From Rhodococcus sp. 105337 (lineage in GTDB: Bacteria > Actinomycetota > Actinomycetes > Mycobacteriales > Mycobacteriaceae): a stretch of DNA of 64,000 nt. The notes under the pieces are model-generated. The model made no database searches, was not told where the DNA came from, and was given only the letters and a program-made list of their open reading frames with translations. The position numbers and the translations under genes are program-made. The stretch covers positions 124,001 through 188,000 of the forward strand of contig NZ_JABAGQ010000009.1 in assembly GCF_012844225.1 (NCBI RefSeq). The letters are read 5' to 3'. The first letter of the stretch is position 1, and the number at the start of each line of letters is the position of its first letter. This document shows, piece after piece, positions 1 to 8,296 of the stretch.

Positions 1-1033
1 AGTCGCGCAGTGCCAGCAGTGGCAGCGGAAGATCTTCTTCTCCCGCGGGTGTCCACGGCGGATCCTCGAACGATTCGGGGACACACTCGTGGTCGGGTTC
101 CTGTTCGCGCAACGGCATGCCGCCGACGTGCGACGCGAACGCGTTGTCGACGGTTTCGAGGAACTGTGCGAGCCCGTCGAGTGCGGACACCAGGTGCGCG
201 GGTACGAACGGTGACGCGGGCAGGTGGTTCACCACGGCGAGACGGTCGTCGACGAGGACGAATTTCTGGTGGGGCCAGCGCCGATTGAGATCGGACGCCA
301 CTTCCGCCGCCCGGGTGCGGCCGGTGATGGAATGGACGATCGGGGCGAACAGGTCGACCGACGCGCCACCCGGACCGACGCCGACGAACACCAGCACTCC
401 GTCGATCTTGAGAATCAGATCGCCGTCCTCGTCCCAGGCGGGGCACTCGCCGATGCGGTCGTGCACGGTGGATTCGATCAGCTCGCGGATGTGGTCCTCG
501 CTCACGGGTTCGACGGCCAGTTGGGAAAGCACCGCCGGGCGGCTCTCGGCCCGTGGCCCGGGCGGCTCGAACACCGGTGTGCGTCCCGCGCCGAACGTCT
601 CGGACCGCAGGAACAACGGATGCGGCACGCCCCAGACCTCGCGCAGCGCACGGACGGACAGTTCGGCGAGCTGATCGGCCCACGCCAGCGGCCGGTCGAT
701 CCAGAACGCGGGGGATCCACCGTCTTCCGGGTCGTCGGCGCCACGCGACGGCGCGTGCAGCCCGAGTTCGAGCAGCAACGCCTCGTCCTCCGGGCGCAAC
801 CTGCGGTTGTCCGCGAGATGGGTGTTGGACGGCACCTCGCACCGCACCTGGTCTTCGTCCCATGCGTAGAACTGCACGCACGGCCCGGCGGGCCCGGCCG
901 ACTCCTCTGCGAGAGGCTCGAGTACCAGGCCGTCGCCGTCCTGCATGGCGGCGACGTGGTCGGCCAGTCGCGCGCGGAATTCCCGCCACGCCAGATCGAC
1001 GTCGCGGTCGAAGCGGTTGTGCGCCTCGGACAT
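1..1033 (-). CDS. YbjN/TY-Chap-type chaperone-like protein, C-terminus cut by window edge
   Basis: The frame is open from an ATG at 1033 to the left edge (about 344 codons seen, no stop), so the C-terminus is missing. AAGGAAGGGGG lies about 7 nt before the ATG. The protein is acidic and soluble, with no signal peptide or membrane segment. The pattern of a DGDGLVLEP start, a CVQFYAWDED strand, an EVPSN turn, and REVWGVPHPLFL resembles the actinobacterial TY-Chap (YopN/CesT/YbjN-like) peptide-binding chaperone families. This assignment is from pattern memory only. A second YbjN-like half seems to follow (FVGVGPGGASVDLFAPIV, then RRWPHQKFVLVDDRLAVVNHLP). It is transcribed away from the ArsR gene. 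The partner protein, if any, is not in the window. Confidence 0.65.
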   Translation of the reverse strand, partial: MSEAHNRFDRDVDLAWREFRARLADHVAAMQDGDGLVLEPLAEESAGPAGPCVQFYAWDEDQVRCEVPSNTHLADNRRLRPEDEALLLELGLHAPSRGADDPEDGGSPAFWIDRPLAWADQLAELSVRALREVWGVPHPLFLRSETFGAGRTPVFEPPGPRAESRPAVLSQLAVEPVSEDHIRELIESTVHDRIGECPAWDEDGDLILKIDGVLVFVGVGPGGASVDLFAPIVHSITGRTRAAEVASDLNRRWPHQKFVLVDDRLAVVNHLPASPFVPAHLVSALDGLAQFLETVDNAFASHVGGMPLREQEPDHECVPESFEDPPWTPAGEEDLPLPLLALRD

Positions 1034-1189
1034 GTTCGGCCCCCTTCCTTGCTTCGGTCCCTTCTCAGGGCTTCGACCCGTGCCAAAAAACACTAGTCGC
1101 CCCTACCGACACCGCGCTCGGCACACCGCACCGACCGCACCGCTCCTGGCCGGACCGGCGGGAATGGGAGACAGGCAACCCGACCGGTG

Positions 1190-1251
1190 CGCAACCGATG
1201 GTTGCACTGTAGTGAGGGAAGGGCTAGCGTGATGTGCAACCACCAGTTGCA
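1190..1251 (+). promoter_or_regulatory. Promoter with two GCAAC-N5-GTTGC operators for the ArsR-SRPBCC operon
   Basis: Two perfect dyads are seen: GCAAC-CGATG-GTTGC at 1191-1205 and TGCAAC-CACCA-GTTGCA at 1235-1251, with centres 45 bp apart. A plausible promoter lies between them: TTGCAC at 1202-1207, 17 bp, TAGCGT at 1225-1230. The first operator overlaps the -35 box and the second covers the expected start site near 1237. This arrangement suits autorepression by the ArsR protein encoded just downstream. The remaining intergenic DNA from 1034 to 1189 shows nothing else I can name. Confidence 0.65.
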
Positions 1252-1334
1252 TATGGAGCATGTATGGACAGAAAACCGGTTGCCGTCGAACTCGCCCCGT
1301 TCGGGGCCGAGACAGGCTGGGGGACTGTCACTCC

Positions 1335-1688
1335 ATGAGCGTGTCGGTCGACGACGATCTGTGGTCGGCGATAGGGGATCCGACCCGTCGGCGGTTGCTC
1401 GACCTGCTCCTGACGGAGGGCGAGGGCACCGCAACAGGTCTCAGCGAACATCTCCCCGTGACCCGGCAGGCCGTCGCAAAACATCTCGGTGTGCTGGACC
1501 GGGTCGGCTTGGTGCACGTCGCGCCTGCCGGGCGGGAACGCAAGTACCGGGTTGACGAGGTGCAACTCGCTCGCGCAGTCGCGCAGCTGTCCTCGGTGGG
1601 GTCGGGGTGGGATGCCAGGCTCCGGCGCATCAAGCGGGTCGCCGAGGCTCTCGAGCGTGAGACGGACCGGAACGGCACATCGCCGTGA
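1335..1688 (+). CDS. ArsR-family winged-helix repressor
   Basis: This 117-residue protein has a compact ArsR-type winged helix: IGDPTRRRLLDLL near residues 12-24, then a recognition segment ATGLSEHLPVTRQAVAKHL. There is no cysteine metal site, which fits the PagR/SdpR-like subgroup that is paired with SRPBCC proteins rather than a metal sensor. I chose the ATG at 1335, where homology begins. A longer in-frame start at 1260 has no well-placed ribosome site. The SRPBCC gene follows after 41 nt, almost certainly in the same transcript. Two matching dyads upstream suggest autoregulation. The effector is unknown. Confidence 0.9.
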   Translation: MSVSVDDDLWSAIGDPTRRRLLDLLLTEGEGTATGLSEHLPVTRQAVAKHLGVLDRVGLVHVAPAGRERKYRVDEVQLARAVAQLSSVGSGWDARLRRIKRVAEALERETDRNGTSP

Positions 1689-1729
1689 CGTGACGGAGAC
1701 GCAACAACACCGGAAAGGAAGTACCCGAA

Positions 1730-2173
1730 ATGGTAGACATCCTGCACAGGGTCGGGATCGAGGCGCCGGTGGCGCAGGTCTATGCCGCCCTGACCACCGC
1801 CGAGCGGCTTGCCGGCTGGTGGACGACCGACACCCGAGGTGACGGCGACGACGTCGGCGGCACGCTGCGATTCCGGTTCGGGGCCGGAGGATTCGACATG
1901 AAGGTCCTCGAACTCGATCCGGATACGCGGGTGCTCTGGGAGGTGATCGACGGACCCGAGGAATGGATCGGCACACACGTGTCCTGGGACCTCGAGCAGG
2001 TCGGCGACTACACCATCGTGCTGTTCGGCCATCGGGGCTGGAAGGAACCGGTGGAATTCATGCACCACTGCAGCACCAAGTGGGCACTGTTCTTGATGAG
2101 CCTGAAGTCGTTGATCGAAACCGGCACGGGCACTCCGGATCCCCACGACGTCAAGATCGACAACTGGAACTGA
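1730..2173 (+). CDS. SRPBCC (AHSA1-like) domain protein
   Basis: The 147-residue protein is a single START-like domain. It starts with IEAPVAQVYAALTTAERLAGWW, typical of activator-of-Hsp90-homologue 1-like proteins, and continues with GGTLRFRF and the C-terminal helix KWALFLMSLKSLIETG. GGAAAGGAAG lies 8 nt before the ATG. Such domains bind hydrophobic ligands in a deep cavity, and the actual ligand cannot be read from the sequence. Its partner is the ArsR gene upstream, a common genomic pairing in actinobacteria in which the repressor controls the pair. Confidence 0.85.
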   Translation: MVDILHRVGIEAPVAQVYAALTTAERLAGWWTTDTRGDGDDVGGTLRFRFGAGGFDMKVLELDPDTRVLWEVIDGPEEWIGTHVSWDLEQVGDYTIVLFGHRGWKEPVEFMHHCSTKWALFLMSLKSLIETGTGTPDPHDVKIDNWN

Positions 2174-2236
2174 CGTCTCTCTCGTCCCGTACGGCGCGGG
2201 TTCCTCGTCACCCCACCCTGATCCCCGTGGGAATCG

Positions 2237-3241
2237 TCAACCCAGGGCGCGGACGAACCGCCCGACCTCCGAGAGTGCGCGCGTCCCCTCGGGGACCACT
2301 CCGGCGGCAGCCTGGAACACGTGGATCTGCTTCTCCCAGACCTGCACTTCCGCCGGCACTCCGGCCGCTTCGAGGCGCTCGCCCATCAATCGGGCATCGG
2401 TGTAGACCATCTCTTCCGAGCCGGTCTGGATGAGCGCGGGCGGCATGCCTGTGAGGTCGAGGTCCACGGGCGACACCACGGGCGCGTAGCCCTCGCCCCC
2501 GCGGCTCTCGGCGCGCCGGACGAGGCCGAGAAGGACGGGGACGGCACGTCGCGGAAACAGGGCGCACCGGTACGAGTTCGGGTGATCGAGTTTGGGGAAC
2601 GGGTCGAGGTCGGTGAGCGGCGACAACGCGACGGTGCCGGCCACCCGGCCGAGCCCGAGGCGCAGCGCCTCGTGTGCGACGGCGAATGTCAAGAAGCCGC
2701 CGGCAGAGTCGCCCGCGACGACGATCCGGTCGATGGGATATCCGCGGGAGAGCAACCACCGGAGGCCCGCGATCCCGTCCTCGACCGACCGGCGGATCGG
2801 ATGACGTGGCAGCATCCGGTAGCCCACCGACAGCACAGGGGCCTGCGTTGCCGACGAGATCCGCGAGACGAGATTGCGGTGGGTCGCGAGCCCGCAGCAC
2901 AGGAACGCTCCGCCGTGGAGGTAGAGAACGGCCTGCTGGTCGCCCACGTTGCCGGTGTACAGGAATTCCGCGCGGCAGTCGGGCAATCGCACCTCGTGTC
3001 GACGGGTGCCCTGGACCGGACGAACCGAGAACGCGGCCCGGTCGACCAGCGACGCGGGCCACGGAAGCGACGGCGTGAACGCCCATGCCTCGATGAACGG
3101 CCGGACAGTGCGCCGGACGGACATCGACAGTGCACGGGACTGCAGACTCACCCCGGCGAACTCTCTGACGAGCGGCGGCCGGTCGGGGGACGGGATCGCT
3201 GCCGTGTTCGGTACTGCTGCCTTCGTTACTGCACTGCGCAT
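2237..3241 (-). CDS. Alpha/beta hydrolase, hormone-sensitive-lipase (Lip) family esterase
   Basis: The 334-residue enzyme has the HSL-family oxyanion motif HGGA near residues 109-112 and the nucleophile motif GDSAGG with serine near 179. A late Asp/His pair is in the C-terminal part (the His probably in KQIHVFQ). The start is ATG 3241 because AAGGAGGT lies 11 nt upstream. An in-frame codon 30 nt earlier would put that site inside the gene. The N-terminal 80 residues form a cap-like region with no clear signal peptide. It resembles mycobacterial LipC/LipU-type carboxylesterases. It is divergent from a wax ester synthase, so a role in acyl ester turnover is reasonable but unproven. Confidence 0.85.
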   Translation of the reverse strand: MRSAVTKAAVPNTAAIPSPDRPPLVREFAGVSLQSRALSMSVRRTVRPFIEAWAFTPSLPWPASLVDRAAFSVRPVQGTRRHEVRLPDCRAEFLYTGNVGDQQAVLYLHGGAFLCCGLATHRNLVSRISSATQAPVLSVGYRMLPRHPIRRSVEDGIAGLRWLLSRGYPIDRIVVAGDSAGGFLTFAVAHEALRLGLGRVAGTVALSPLTDLDPFPKLDHPNSYRCALFPRRAVPVLLGLVRRAESRGGEGYAPVVSPVDLDLTGMPPALIQTGSEEMVYTDARLMGERLEAAGVPAEVQVWEKQIHVFQAAAGVVPEGTRALSEVGRFVRALG

Positions 3242-3315
3242 GGTCGCCGGCACCTCCTTGTACCGCTGCACCCGTGCGGCGGTACCCGTCGCTCGGCGCC
3301 CGGCGATGCGCGTCC

Positions 3316-3387
3316 GGTTCGGAAACGTGCGAACCCCGGATTTTCCAGAGTACCCCCGACGTACGATGCCGTGTGACGTGCGTTACA
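3316..3387. promoter_or_regulatory. Dyads and -10 box in the esterase/wax ester synthase intergenic region
   Basis: The 174-nt gap contains GGTTCG-N8-CGAACC at 3316-3335 and TGTGAC-GTGC-GTTACA (one mismatch) at 3372-3387. A TACGAT -10-like hexamer at 3362-3367 would put transcription start inside the second dyad. These are candidate operators for a regulator not encoded nearby. Confidence 0.4.
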
Positions 3388-3415
3388 TGAGGGACTGGCG
3401 AAGGGGGCAGAGCCC

Positions 3416-4813
3416 GTGGGGATCATGCCGGTGACCGATTCGATCTTCTTGCTCGCAGAATCGAGAGAGCATCCGATGCACGTGGGATCGCTCGAAGTGT
3501 TCACTCCACCGGAGGGTGCGGGTCCGGACTACGTGTCCGACCTGTACGCGCAGTTCCTCGCGACCGAGGTGGTGGACGAGGCGTTCCGCAAACGCCCCGG
3601 GCATCCCGTGTCCAGCCTCGGCTACCTGTGGTGGTCGGTCGACGAGGAGGTCGATCTCGAATACCACGTCCGGCACTCGGCGCTTCCCGCGTCGGGACGG
3701 TCCACGGACCTGTTCGCCCTCGTGTCCCGGCTTCACGGCACTCTGCTCGACCGGCATCGGCCACTGTGGGAGATGTACCTCGTCGAGGGGCTCGAAGGTG
3801 GGCGGTTCGCGGTGTACACGAAACTGCACCATTCGCTGATGGACGGTGTGACGGGCCTTCGTCTGCTGCACCGCACGCTCGATCCCGATCCGGATTCCTC
3901 CGAGACGAGGGTTCCGTGGAACCTGCCGCATCACGAGCGCCCCACCACCGCGGCGACCGGCGAACAGGGCAACGGGCTGCTGTCCACACCGACCGCACTT
4001 GTCGGGGCGGTGCGGGGACTGGCCGGTGACGCGGTCGAAGCCGCCGCGGGCGTCTGGCGGGTCGCAAGCACCCTCGTGGGGCAGCGCAGCGTCGCGTTAC
4101 CGTTCGAAGCCCCCCGGTCGATCTTCAACGTGCCGATCGGAGGCGCGCGGCGGTTCGCGTCGCGCTCGTGGCCGCTCGACCGCATCGCACGGGTGCACGA
4201 CGCGGCGGACGCGACCGTCAACGACGTCGTGCTGGCCGTGTGTTCGGGTGCCCTCCGCGCGTTCCTGCTCGAACTCGACGCACTGCCCGAGGATCCTCTC
4301 GTCGCGATGGTGCCGGTCTCGTTGCGCACAGCCGACAGGATCGATGCGGGCGGGAACTCGGTGGGGGTGACGCTGTGCAATCTCGGAACCGATTCCCCCG
4401 ACCCGGCCGAACGGCTTCGGGTGATTCGTGCCTCGATGAGCGAGGGAAAGGCGCTGTTCCACGGGCTGACGCCGGTCGAGGCTCTGGTCTGGTCGGCGGC
4501 CAACATCGCTCCGCTCGGTCTGACACCCGTACCCGGCGTCGTACGCTTCACGCCCCCGCCGTTCAACCTCATCATCTCCAATGTCCCCGGTCCGCGAGAA
4601 CCGCTGTACTGGAAGGGATCACGGCTGGACGGGGTGTACCCGACCTCCGTGGTGCTCGACGGGCAGGCCCTGAACATCACGGTCACCAACACCGACGGCT
4701 CGCTCGACGTGGGGATCGTCGGATGCCGCCGCACGCTTCCGAGTCTGCAACGGTTGCTCGGGCATATCGAGCAGTCGCTCACCGATCTCGAGGAAGCGTT
4801 CGGCGTGGTGTGA
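3416..4813 (+). CDS. Wax ester synthase/acyl-CoA:diacylglycerol acyltransferase (WS/DGAT)
   Basis: The 465-residue protein belongs to the bacterial WS/DGAT (Tgs) family, which joins acyl-CoA to a fatty alcohol or diacylglycerol to make storage wax esters or triacylglycerol at the membrane surface. The catalytic motif HHSLMDG is at residues 138-144, and the conserved NDVVLAVCSGALR segment of the second half and the PFNLIISNVPGPREPLYW motif are intact. Length is normal for the family. The GTG start at 3416 has GAAGGGGG about 7 nt upstream. An ATG three codons later is the alternative. The gene is convergent with thiZ and divergent from an esterase. Confidence 0.93.
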   Translation: MGIMPVTDSIFLLAESREHPMHVGSLEVFTPPEGAGPDYVSDLYAQFLATEVVDEAFRKRPGHPVSSLGYLWWSVDEEVDLEYHVRHSALPASGRSTDLFALVSRLHGTLLDRHRPLWEMYLVEGLEGGRFAVYTKLHHSLMDGVTGLRLLHRTLDPDPDSSETRVPWNLPHHERPTTAATGEQGNGLLSTPTALVGAVRGLAGDAVEAAAGVWRVASTLVGQRSVALPFEAPRSIFNVPIGGARRFASRSWPLDRIARVHDAADATVNDVVLAVCSGALRAFLLELDALPEDPLVAMVPVSLRTADRIDAGGNSVGVTLCNLGTDSPDPAERLRVIRASMSEGKALFHGLTPVEALVWSAANIAPLGLTPVPGVVRFTPPPFNLIISNVPGPREPLYWKGSRLDGVYPTSVVLDGQALNITVTNTDGSLDVGIVGCRRTLPSLQRLLGHIEQSLTDLEEAFGVV

Positions 4814-4832
4814 GACGCGTTCCGGCCGTGCG

Positions 4833-5573
4833 TCACCGGCCTTCGTGCAGCATCGACACCAGTTCGCGTTCGACGTCGACGAACGCAGGGTCGGTGAGGG
4901 TCCGTAGCGACCGAGGCCGCGGGAGCGGGACCCGGACCTGGTGACGGATGGTGGCCGGCCGGGCCGAGAGAACGAGGACGCGGTCGGAGAGCAGGATCGC
5001 CTCCCGGACGTCGTGGGTGATCATCAGCACCGTCCACCGGTCGCGGTCCCGGACGCCCTGTAGCCACAACTGCATGTCGGTGCGGGTGAGCGAGTCGAGG
5101 GCGCCGAACGGTTCGTCGAGCAGCAGTACATCGCGCCCCTGAAGGACGGTGCGGGCGAGTGCCGCTCGTTGCCGCATCCCGCCCGAGAGTTGACCCGGCC
5201 GCGCGTGTTCGAATCCGGAAAGTCCGAATGCGGGAAACAACGAGCGGGCCCGCTCCCGGGCCCGGCGTCGCGGGGTGCCCTGGACCTCGAGTCCGAGGGT
5301 GCAGTTGTCGAGGACGCTGCGCCAGGGAAACAGCAGATCCTTCTGTGGCATCAGCGCCACCCGGCCGGGTGCTGCGGGAGTTCCGCCGATGGAGACGGCG
5401 CCGGCGTCGGGCGTGTCGAGTCCGGCGATCACACCGAACAGCGTGGATTTGCCCGACCCGCTGGGTCCGATGACGGAGACGAACTCTCCGGCCGCCACGT
5501 CGAAGTCGATACCGTCGAGGACGGTGTTACCGCCGAACGACCGGCGTAGGCCGGTCACGGACACCGCGCTCAC
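4833..5573 (-). CDS. thiZ: ABC transporter ATPase of a thiamin-pyrimidine uptake system
   Basis: The 246-residue ATPase has Walker A GPSGSGKST near residues 35-43, a Q-loop at MPQKDLLFPWRSV, signature LSGGMRQRAALA, Walker B VLLLDEPFG and the H-loop THDVREA. It is of the nitrate/taurine/HMP importer subfamily. The GTG start overlaps the permease stop as GTGA. The operon context (TPP riboswitch, tenA, a ThiY-like binding protein and a permease) identifies its substrate as a thiamin pyrimidine precursor rather than sulfonate, which sequence alone could not decide. It is the last gene of the operon. Confidence 0.88.
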   Translation of the reverse strand: MSAVSVTGLRRSFGGNTVLDGIDFDVAAGEFVSVIGPSGSGKSTLFGVIAGLDTPDAGAVSIGGTPAAPGRVALMPQKDLLFPWRSVLDNCTLGLEVQGTPRRRARERARSLFPAFGLSGFEHARPGQLSGGMRQRAALARTVLQGRDVLLLDEPFGALDSLTRTDMQLWLQGVRDRDRWTVLMITHDVREAILLSDRVLVLSARPATIRHQVRVPLPRPRSLRTLTDPAFVDVERELVSMLHEGR

Positions 5574-6376
5574 GGCCGGGTCTCCGGCGTCGATGCCCAC
5601 GGCGCGACGAGTCGCTCCGCGGCGTAGGTGAGCAGATACAGGAGCAGAGAGACGGCCGCGGTGACGGCGACCGCCGCGAGCACCAGGTCGGTGCGGAAGG
5701 AGTTCTTCTGTGTCGCCATATAGATACCGAGTCCGGAAGTGGCACCGACATATTCGGCGAAGACTGCTCCGACCACCGCGTAGGTGATTCCGATACGCAA
5801 CGACGTGAAGAAACGGGGCAGTGCCGAGGGGAGTCGCACGTACCTGAACTCCTGCCGGCGACTGGCGCCCATGCTTCGCATCAGCGCGCCGGCTTCCCGG
5901 TCGGCTGCCGCGAAACCCTCGATCAAACCGATCGTCATCGGGAAGAACGTGGCCAGGGCAATGACCAGGATCTTGGGCAGCAGACCGAATCCGAACCAGA
6001 TGATCATCAACGGTGCGATCGCGATGATCGGGAGCGTCTGCGACACCACGAACAAGGGTACGAACGCGCGCCGCAGCCAGCCGGAGAAGTCCACCGCGAC
6101 CGCGAGTATCCACGAGATCACCAACGACACGGCGAACCCGGCGAGGGTGACCTGCAAGGTCGCCGCGGCGTGGCCGGCGAGATCGGCGCGATGCGCCCAT
6201 CCCTGCGTGAGAACCCGGCTGGGAGGGGGCAGGACCTGTGGCCGGATGCCGGTCGTCCGTACGTACCATTCCCACCCCGCGACCATCAGCACGGCCACGG
6301 TCGCGGCGGGCAGCAGGGCGTGCAGACGTCCGGCTGTGCCCCTCCGCCAAGTCTTTTCAGGGAGCAAGGTAGGCAT
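5570..6376 (-). CDS. thiX: ABC transporter permease of a thiamin-pyrimidine uptake system
   Basis: The 268-residue membrane protein has about six hydrophobic segments and the cytoplasmic EAA loop ADREAGALMRSMGASRRQE, which contacts the ATPase. It belongs to the BPD type-1 permeases of the SsuC/ThiX kind. The first 20 nt overlap the end of the binding-protein gene, and the stop overlaps the thiZ start, so translation is probably coupled. The predicted role is import of formylaminopyrimidine or HMP bound by ThiY. Confidence 0.87.
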   Translation of the reverse strand: MPTLLPEKTWRRGTAGRLHALLPAATVAVLMVAGWEWYVRTTGIRPQVLPPPSRVLTQGWAHRADLAGHAAATLQVTLAGFAVSLVISWILAVAVDFSGWLRRAFVPLFVVSQTLPIIAIAPLMIIWFGFGLLPKILVIALATFFPMTIGLIEGFAAADREAGALMRSMGASRRQEFRYVRLPSALPRFFTSLRIGITYAVVGAVFAEYVGATSGLGIYMATQKNSFRTDLVLAAVAVTAAVSLLLYLLTYAAERLVAPWASTPETRP

Positions 6377-7370
6377 CGGTGAAGTAGGCCGACCAGTCGG
6401 GCTCCTCGGTCAGTGTGGCGCCGTCCGCTCCGGCGAGCAGGCCCGCCTCGAACAGGAACCGGGAGTATCCCGACCAACGCTCGAGATCGAGTGTGCCGAC
6501 CTGCCCGCTGTCGTCGCGCATGTAATCCGCCGACAACATCTGCTGACTCTCGAAAACGAGCGATTCGTCGGTGAACAAGCCGGGATCGGCGTCGATGAGG
6601 TGTTGCGCTCCGCGCTGCGGATCGTCCGCGGCTATCCGGTACCCCTGCTGCAGGGCCTGGATGAACGCCCGGGCGCTGTCGGGATGCTCCGACATCCAGG
6701 TCTCGTTGCCGTCGACCACGATCGAGTAGGCGTCGGGGAACCCGTAGTCGCTGTGCGCGAAGTACCGCATGGGCAGGCCGCGGTGTTGCGCCTCGAGGCC
6801 TTCCCAGGCGACATACGACACGGTGAAGTCGGCGGTACCGGAATACACCGCCTCGTACGCGGAGGTGCCCAGCACGACCGAGGTGAATTCCCCTGTGCCA
6901 CCGTCGTTGCGGATCACCTGACTCAACGTTTCGTTGTCCCCGGGATCGCCGAACCCGGCATAGGTGAGACCGTCGAGGTCCCGGGGGGACTGCAGGTCGG
7001 CCCGGTCCGCCCGCACGCCGATCGCGGTCGCGCGGTGTTGTAGCGGGGCCAAGACGGTGACGGTGTCCGACCCCGCGGCGCGGGAGAACGTCGCCTGCGA
7101 GTGTGTCGAGATTCCGAACTCGGCGGCCCCGGCGTCGATCAGCAGATCCGGCGTGGTGTTGCTGTACGGCAGGATTTCGACGTCGAGTCCGGCCTGCTCG
7201 AACAGTCCTTCCCGAATGGCCACGTAGAGCCCGGTGTGGTTGGTGTTCGGAGTCCAGTCGAGGGCGAACCGGATGGTGCCGTCCGAGGCGGGATCGTTCG
7301 CGCACGCGGGCACGGTGGCCAGCGCGCCCAGAGCGACGAGCAAGACTCCGAGGCGGTGGCCGAGCCTCAC
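6357..7370 (-). CDS. thiY: ThiY/THI5-like pyrimidine-binding lipoprotein
   Basis: The 337-residue protein begins with a signal peptide ending in a lipobox-like VPAC, with the cysteine near residue 24, so it should be a lipid-anchored binding protein. The motif LDWTPNTNHTGLYVA is diagnostic of the ThiY/THI5 (NMT1) family, which binds N-formyl-4-amino-5-aminomethyl-2-methylpyrimidine or related HMP compounds. The GTG start overlaps the tenA stop as GTGA, with no separate ribosome site needed. It is co-transcribed with tenA, which can convert the imported aminopyrimidine to HMP. Confidence 0.9.
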   Translation of the reverse strand: MRLGHRLGVLLVALGALATVPACANDPASDGTIRFALDWTPNTNHTGLYVAIREGLFEQAGLDVEILPYSNTTPDLLIDAGAAEFGISTHSQATFSRAAGSDTVTVLAPLQHRATAIGVRADRADLQSPRDLDGLTYAGFGDPGDNETLSQVIRNDGGTGEFTSVVLGTSAYEAVYSGTADFTVSYVAWEGLEAQHRGLPMRYFAHSDYGFPDAYSIVVDGNETWMSEHPDSARAFIQALQQGYRIAADDPQRGAQHLIDADPGLFTDESLVFESQQMLSADYMRDDSGQVGTLDLERWSGYSRFLFEAGLLAGADGATLTEEPDWSAYFTDAYLAP

Positions 7371-8080
7371 GAACCGGGCCAGGGACGAGTGTCGAGGGCG
7401 TCGGCCCAGAACATGAGTTCGTACCGGGTGGCGATCGTGAACGCCTCGGCCATTGCCTCGCGGTCGCGGTCCGTGGCGGCTGCGCCCGCCGCGTCGACGA
7501 GTTCGCGGGCCGTCGTGGCCGATGCCCGGAACGCCTCGTCGTCGTATGCGGCCACCCACTGTGCGTACGGGTGTGCGGGATTCGCGGAGAGGACATCTGC
7601 CGCGTGAACTGCGAGGTCGCGGGCTACTTCGGCATAGATCCAGAAGCAGGGCAGCACGGCGGCGGCCCCCACCGGATACGGCGCGGTGGCGACAGTCGCC
7701 GTCAGATACGACACGTAGCCCAGGCACGCCGGGGAGTGTGTGATCGGCCCTGATGACGGGGGCAGCACGCCACCGGAGAGCAGGGTGTTGTGGAGAACGG
7801 ATTCCTCGGTGGCCGCGGTGGCGGCACTCGTCGCCCAGAACGCCCCGGTGCCGGCGTCCGGCGACTTCGCGGAGAGCAGCGCGAGGGCCTTCGAGTAACC
7901 CGCGAGGTACAACGCGTCCTGCTCGATGTAGGTGCGGAACGCGTCGAGTGGCAGGGTTCCGTCACCCAGGCGACGCAGGAACTCCAGGTCGTCGATCGCG
8001 GCCCGGAGGGGACGCGTGTGGTCGTGGAGAAAGTCGGTGAAACGGCCCGGGGCCGGGGAACTGTGTGCAGGCACGGTCAT
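7367..8080 (-). CDS. tenA: Thiaminase II / aminopyrimidine aminohydrolase (TenA)
   Basis: The 237-residue protein is a TenA/PQQC-fold enzyme. It hydrolyses 4-amino-5-aminomethyl-2-methylpyrimidine to HMP, salvaging degraded thiamin. The conserved YIEQDALYLAGYSKAL helix carries an active-site Asp, and the catalytic Cys is in LPCFWIY near residue 145. The C-terminal RYELMFWADAL provides the conserved Glu/Trp region. The ATG at 8080 follows GAAGGGA, which also forms the end of the TPP riboswitch, so ligand-dependent folding would hide or expose it. It is the first gene of tenA-thiYXZ. Confidence 0.92.
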   Translation of the reverse strand: MTVPAHSSPAPGRFTDFLHDHTRPLRAAIDDLEFLRRLGDGTLPLDAFRTYIEQDALYLAGYSKALALLSAKSPDAGTGAFWATSAATAATEESVLHNTLLSGGVLPPSSGPITHSPACLGYVSYLTATVATAPYPVGAAAVLPCFWIYAEVARDLAVHAADVLSANPAHPYAQWVAAYDDEAFRASATTARELVDAAGAAATDRDREAMAEAFTIATRYELMFWADALDTRPWPGS

Positions 8081-8090
8081 GCCGAAACAT

Positions 8091-8163
8091 CCCTTCGTCA
8101 GAATTACCTGATCAGGTTCGACGGGTGTGATCTCAGCCCCGCAAATGCGGAGCACCCCGTGTC
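8091..8163 (-). promoter_or_regulatory. TPP riboswitch (THI element) controlling tenA-thiYXZ
   Basis: Read on the minus strand, the conserved THI-box pieces appear in order: ACGGGGTGC, GGGGCTGAGAT, ACACCCG, GAACCTGATCAGG, TAATTCTGAC and GAAGGGA. These match the pyrimidine-sensing CTGAGA and the pyrophosphate-sensing GAACCTGATC helices. The element ends 10 nt before the tenA ATG and includes its ribosome site, so control is probably translational. No separate terminator hairpin with a T-run is visible. Confidence 0.95.
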
Positions 8164-8173
8164 GGTCTCCGCG

Positions 8174-8202
8174 ACCATAGCACCAGTTGCCGGCGGCACG
8201 AA
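8174..8202 (-). promoter_or_regulatory. Probable promoter of the thi salvage operon
   Basis: On the minus strand, TTCGTG (8202-8197), a 17-bp spacer and TATGGT (8179-8174) lie just before the riboswitch. The transcript would start about 7 nt later and enter the aptamer directly. The -35 match is weak. Confidence 0.5.
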
Positions 8203-8296
8203 GCCCCCTGCCCCTGCAGTCCCATTCTGCTCGATTCGGACCAAACTCTCTGTATGTTAGTGGGACCGAGAACGACCGTTCGACGAAGGCGGGGAT

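Noticed and set aside
4833-6350. 505-codon frame that looks like an ATPase with a long N-terminal extension
   Set aside because: The extension is the out-of-frame permease gene. The ATPase starts at GTG 5573, overlapping the permease stop.
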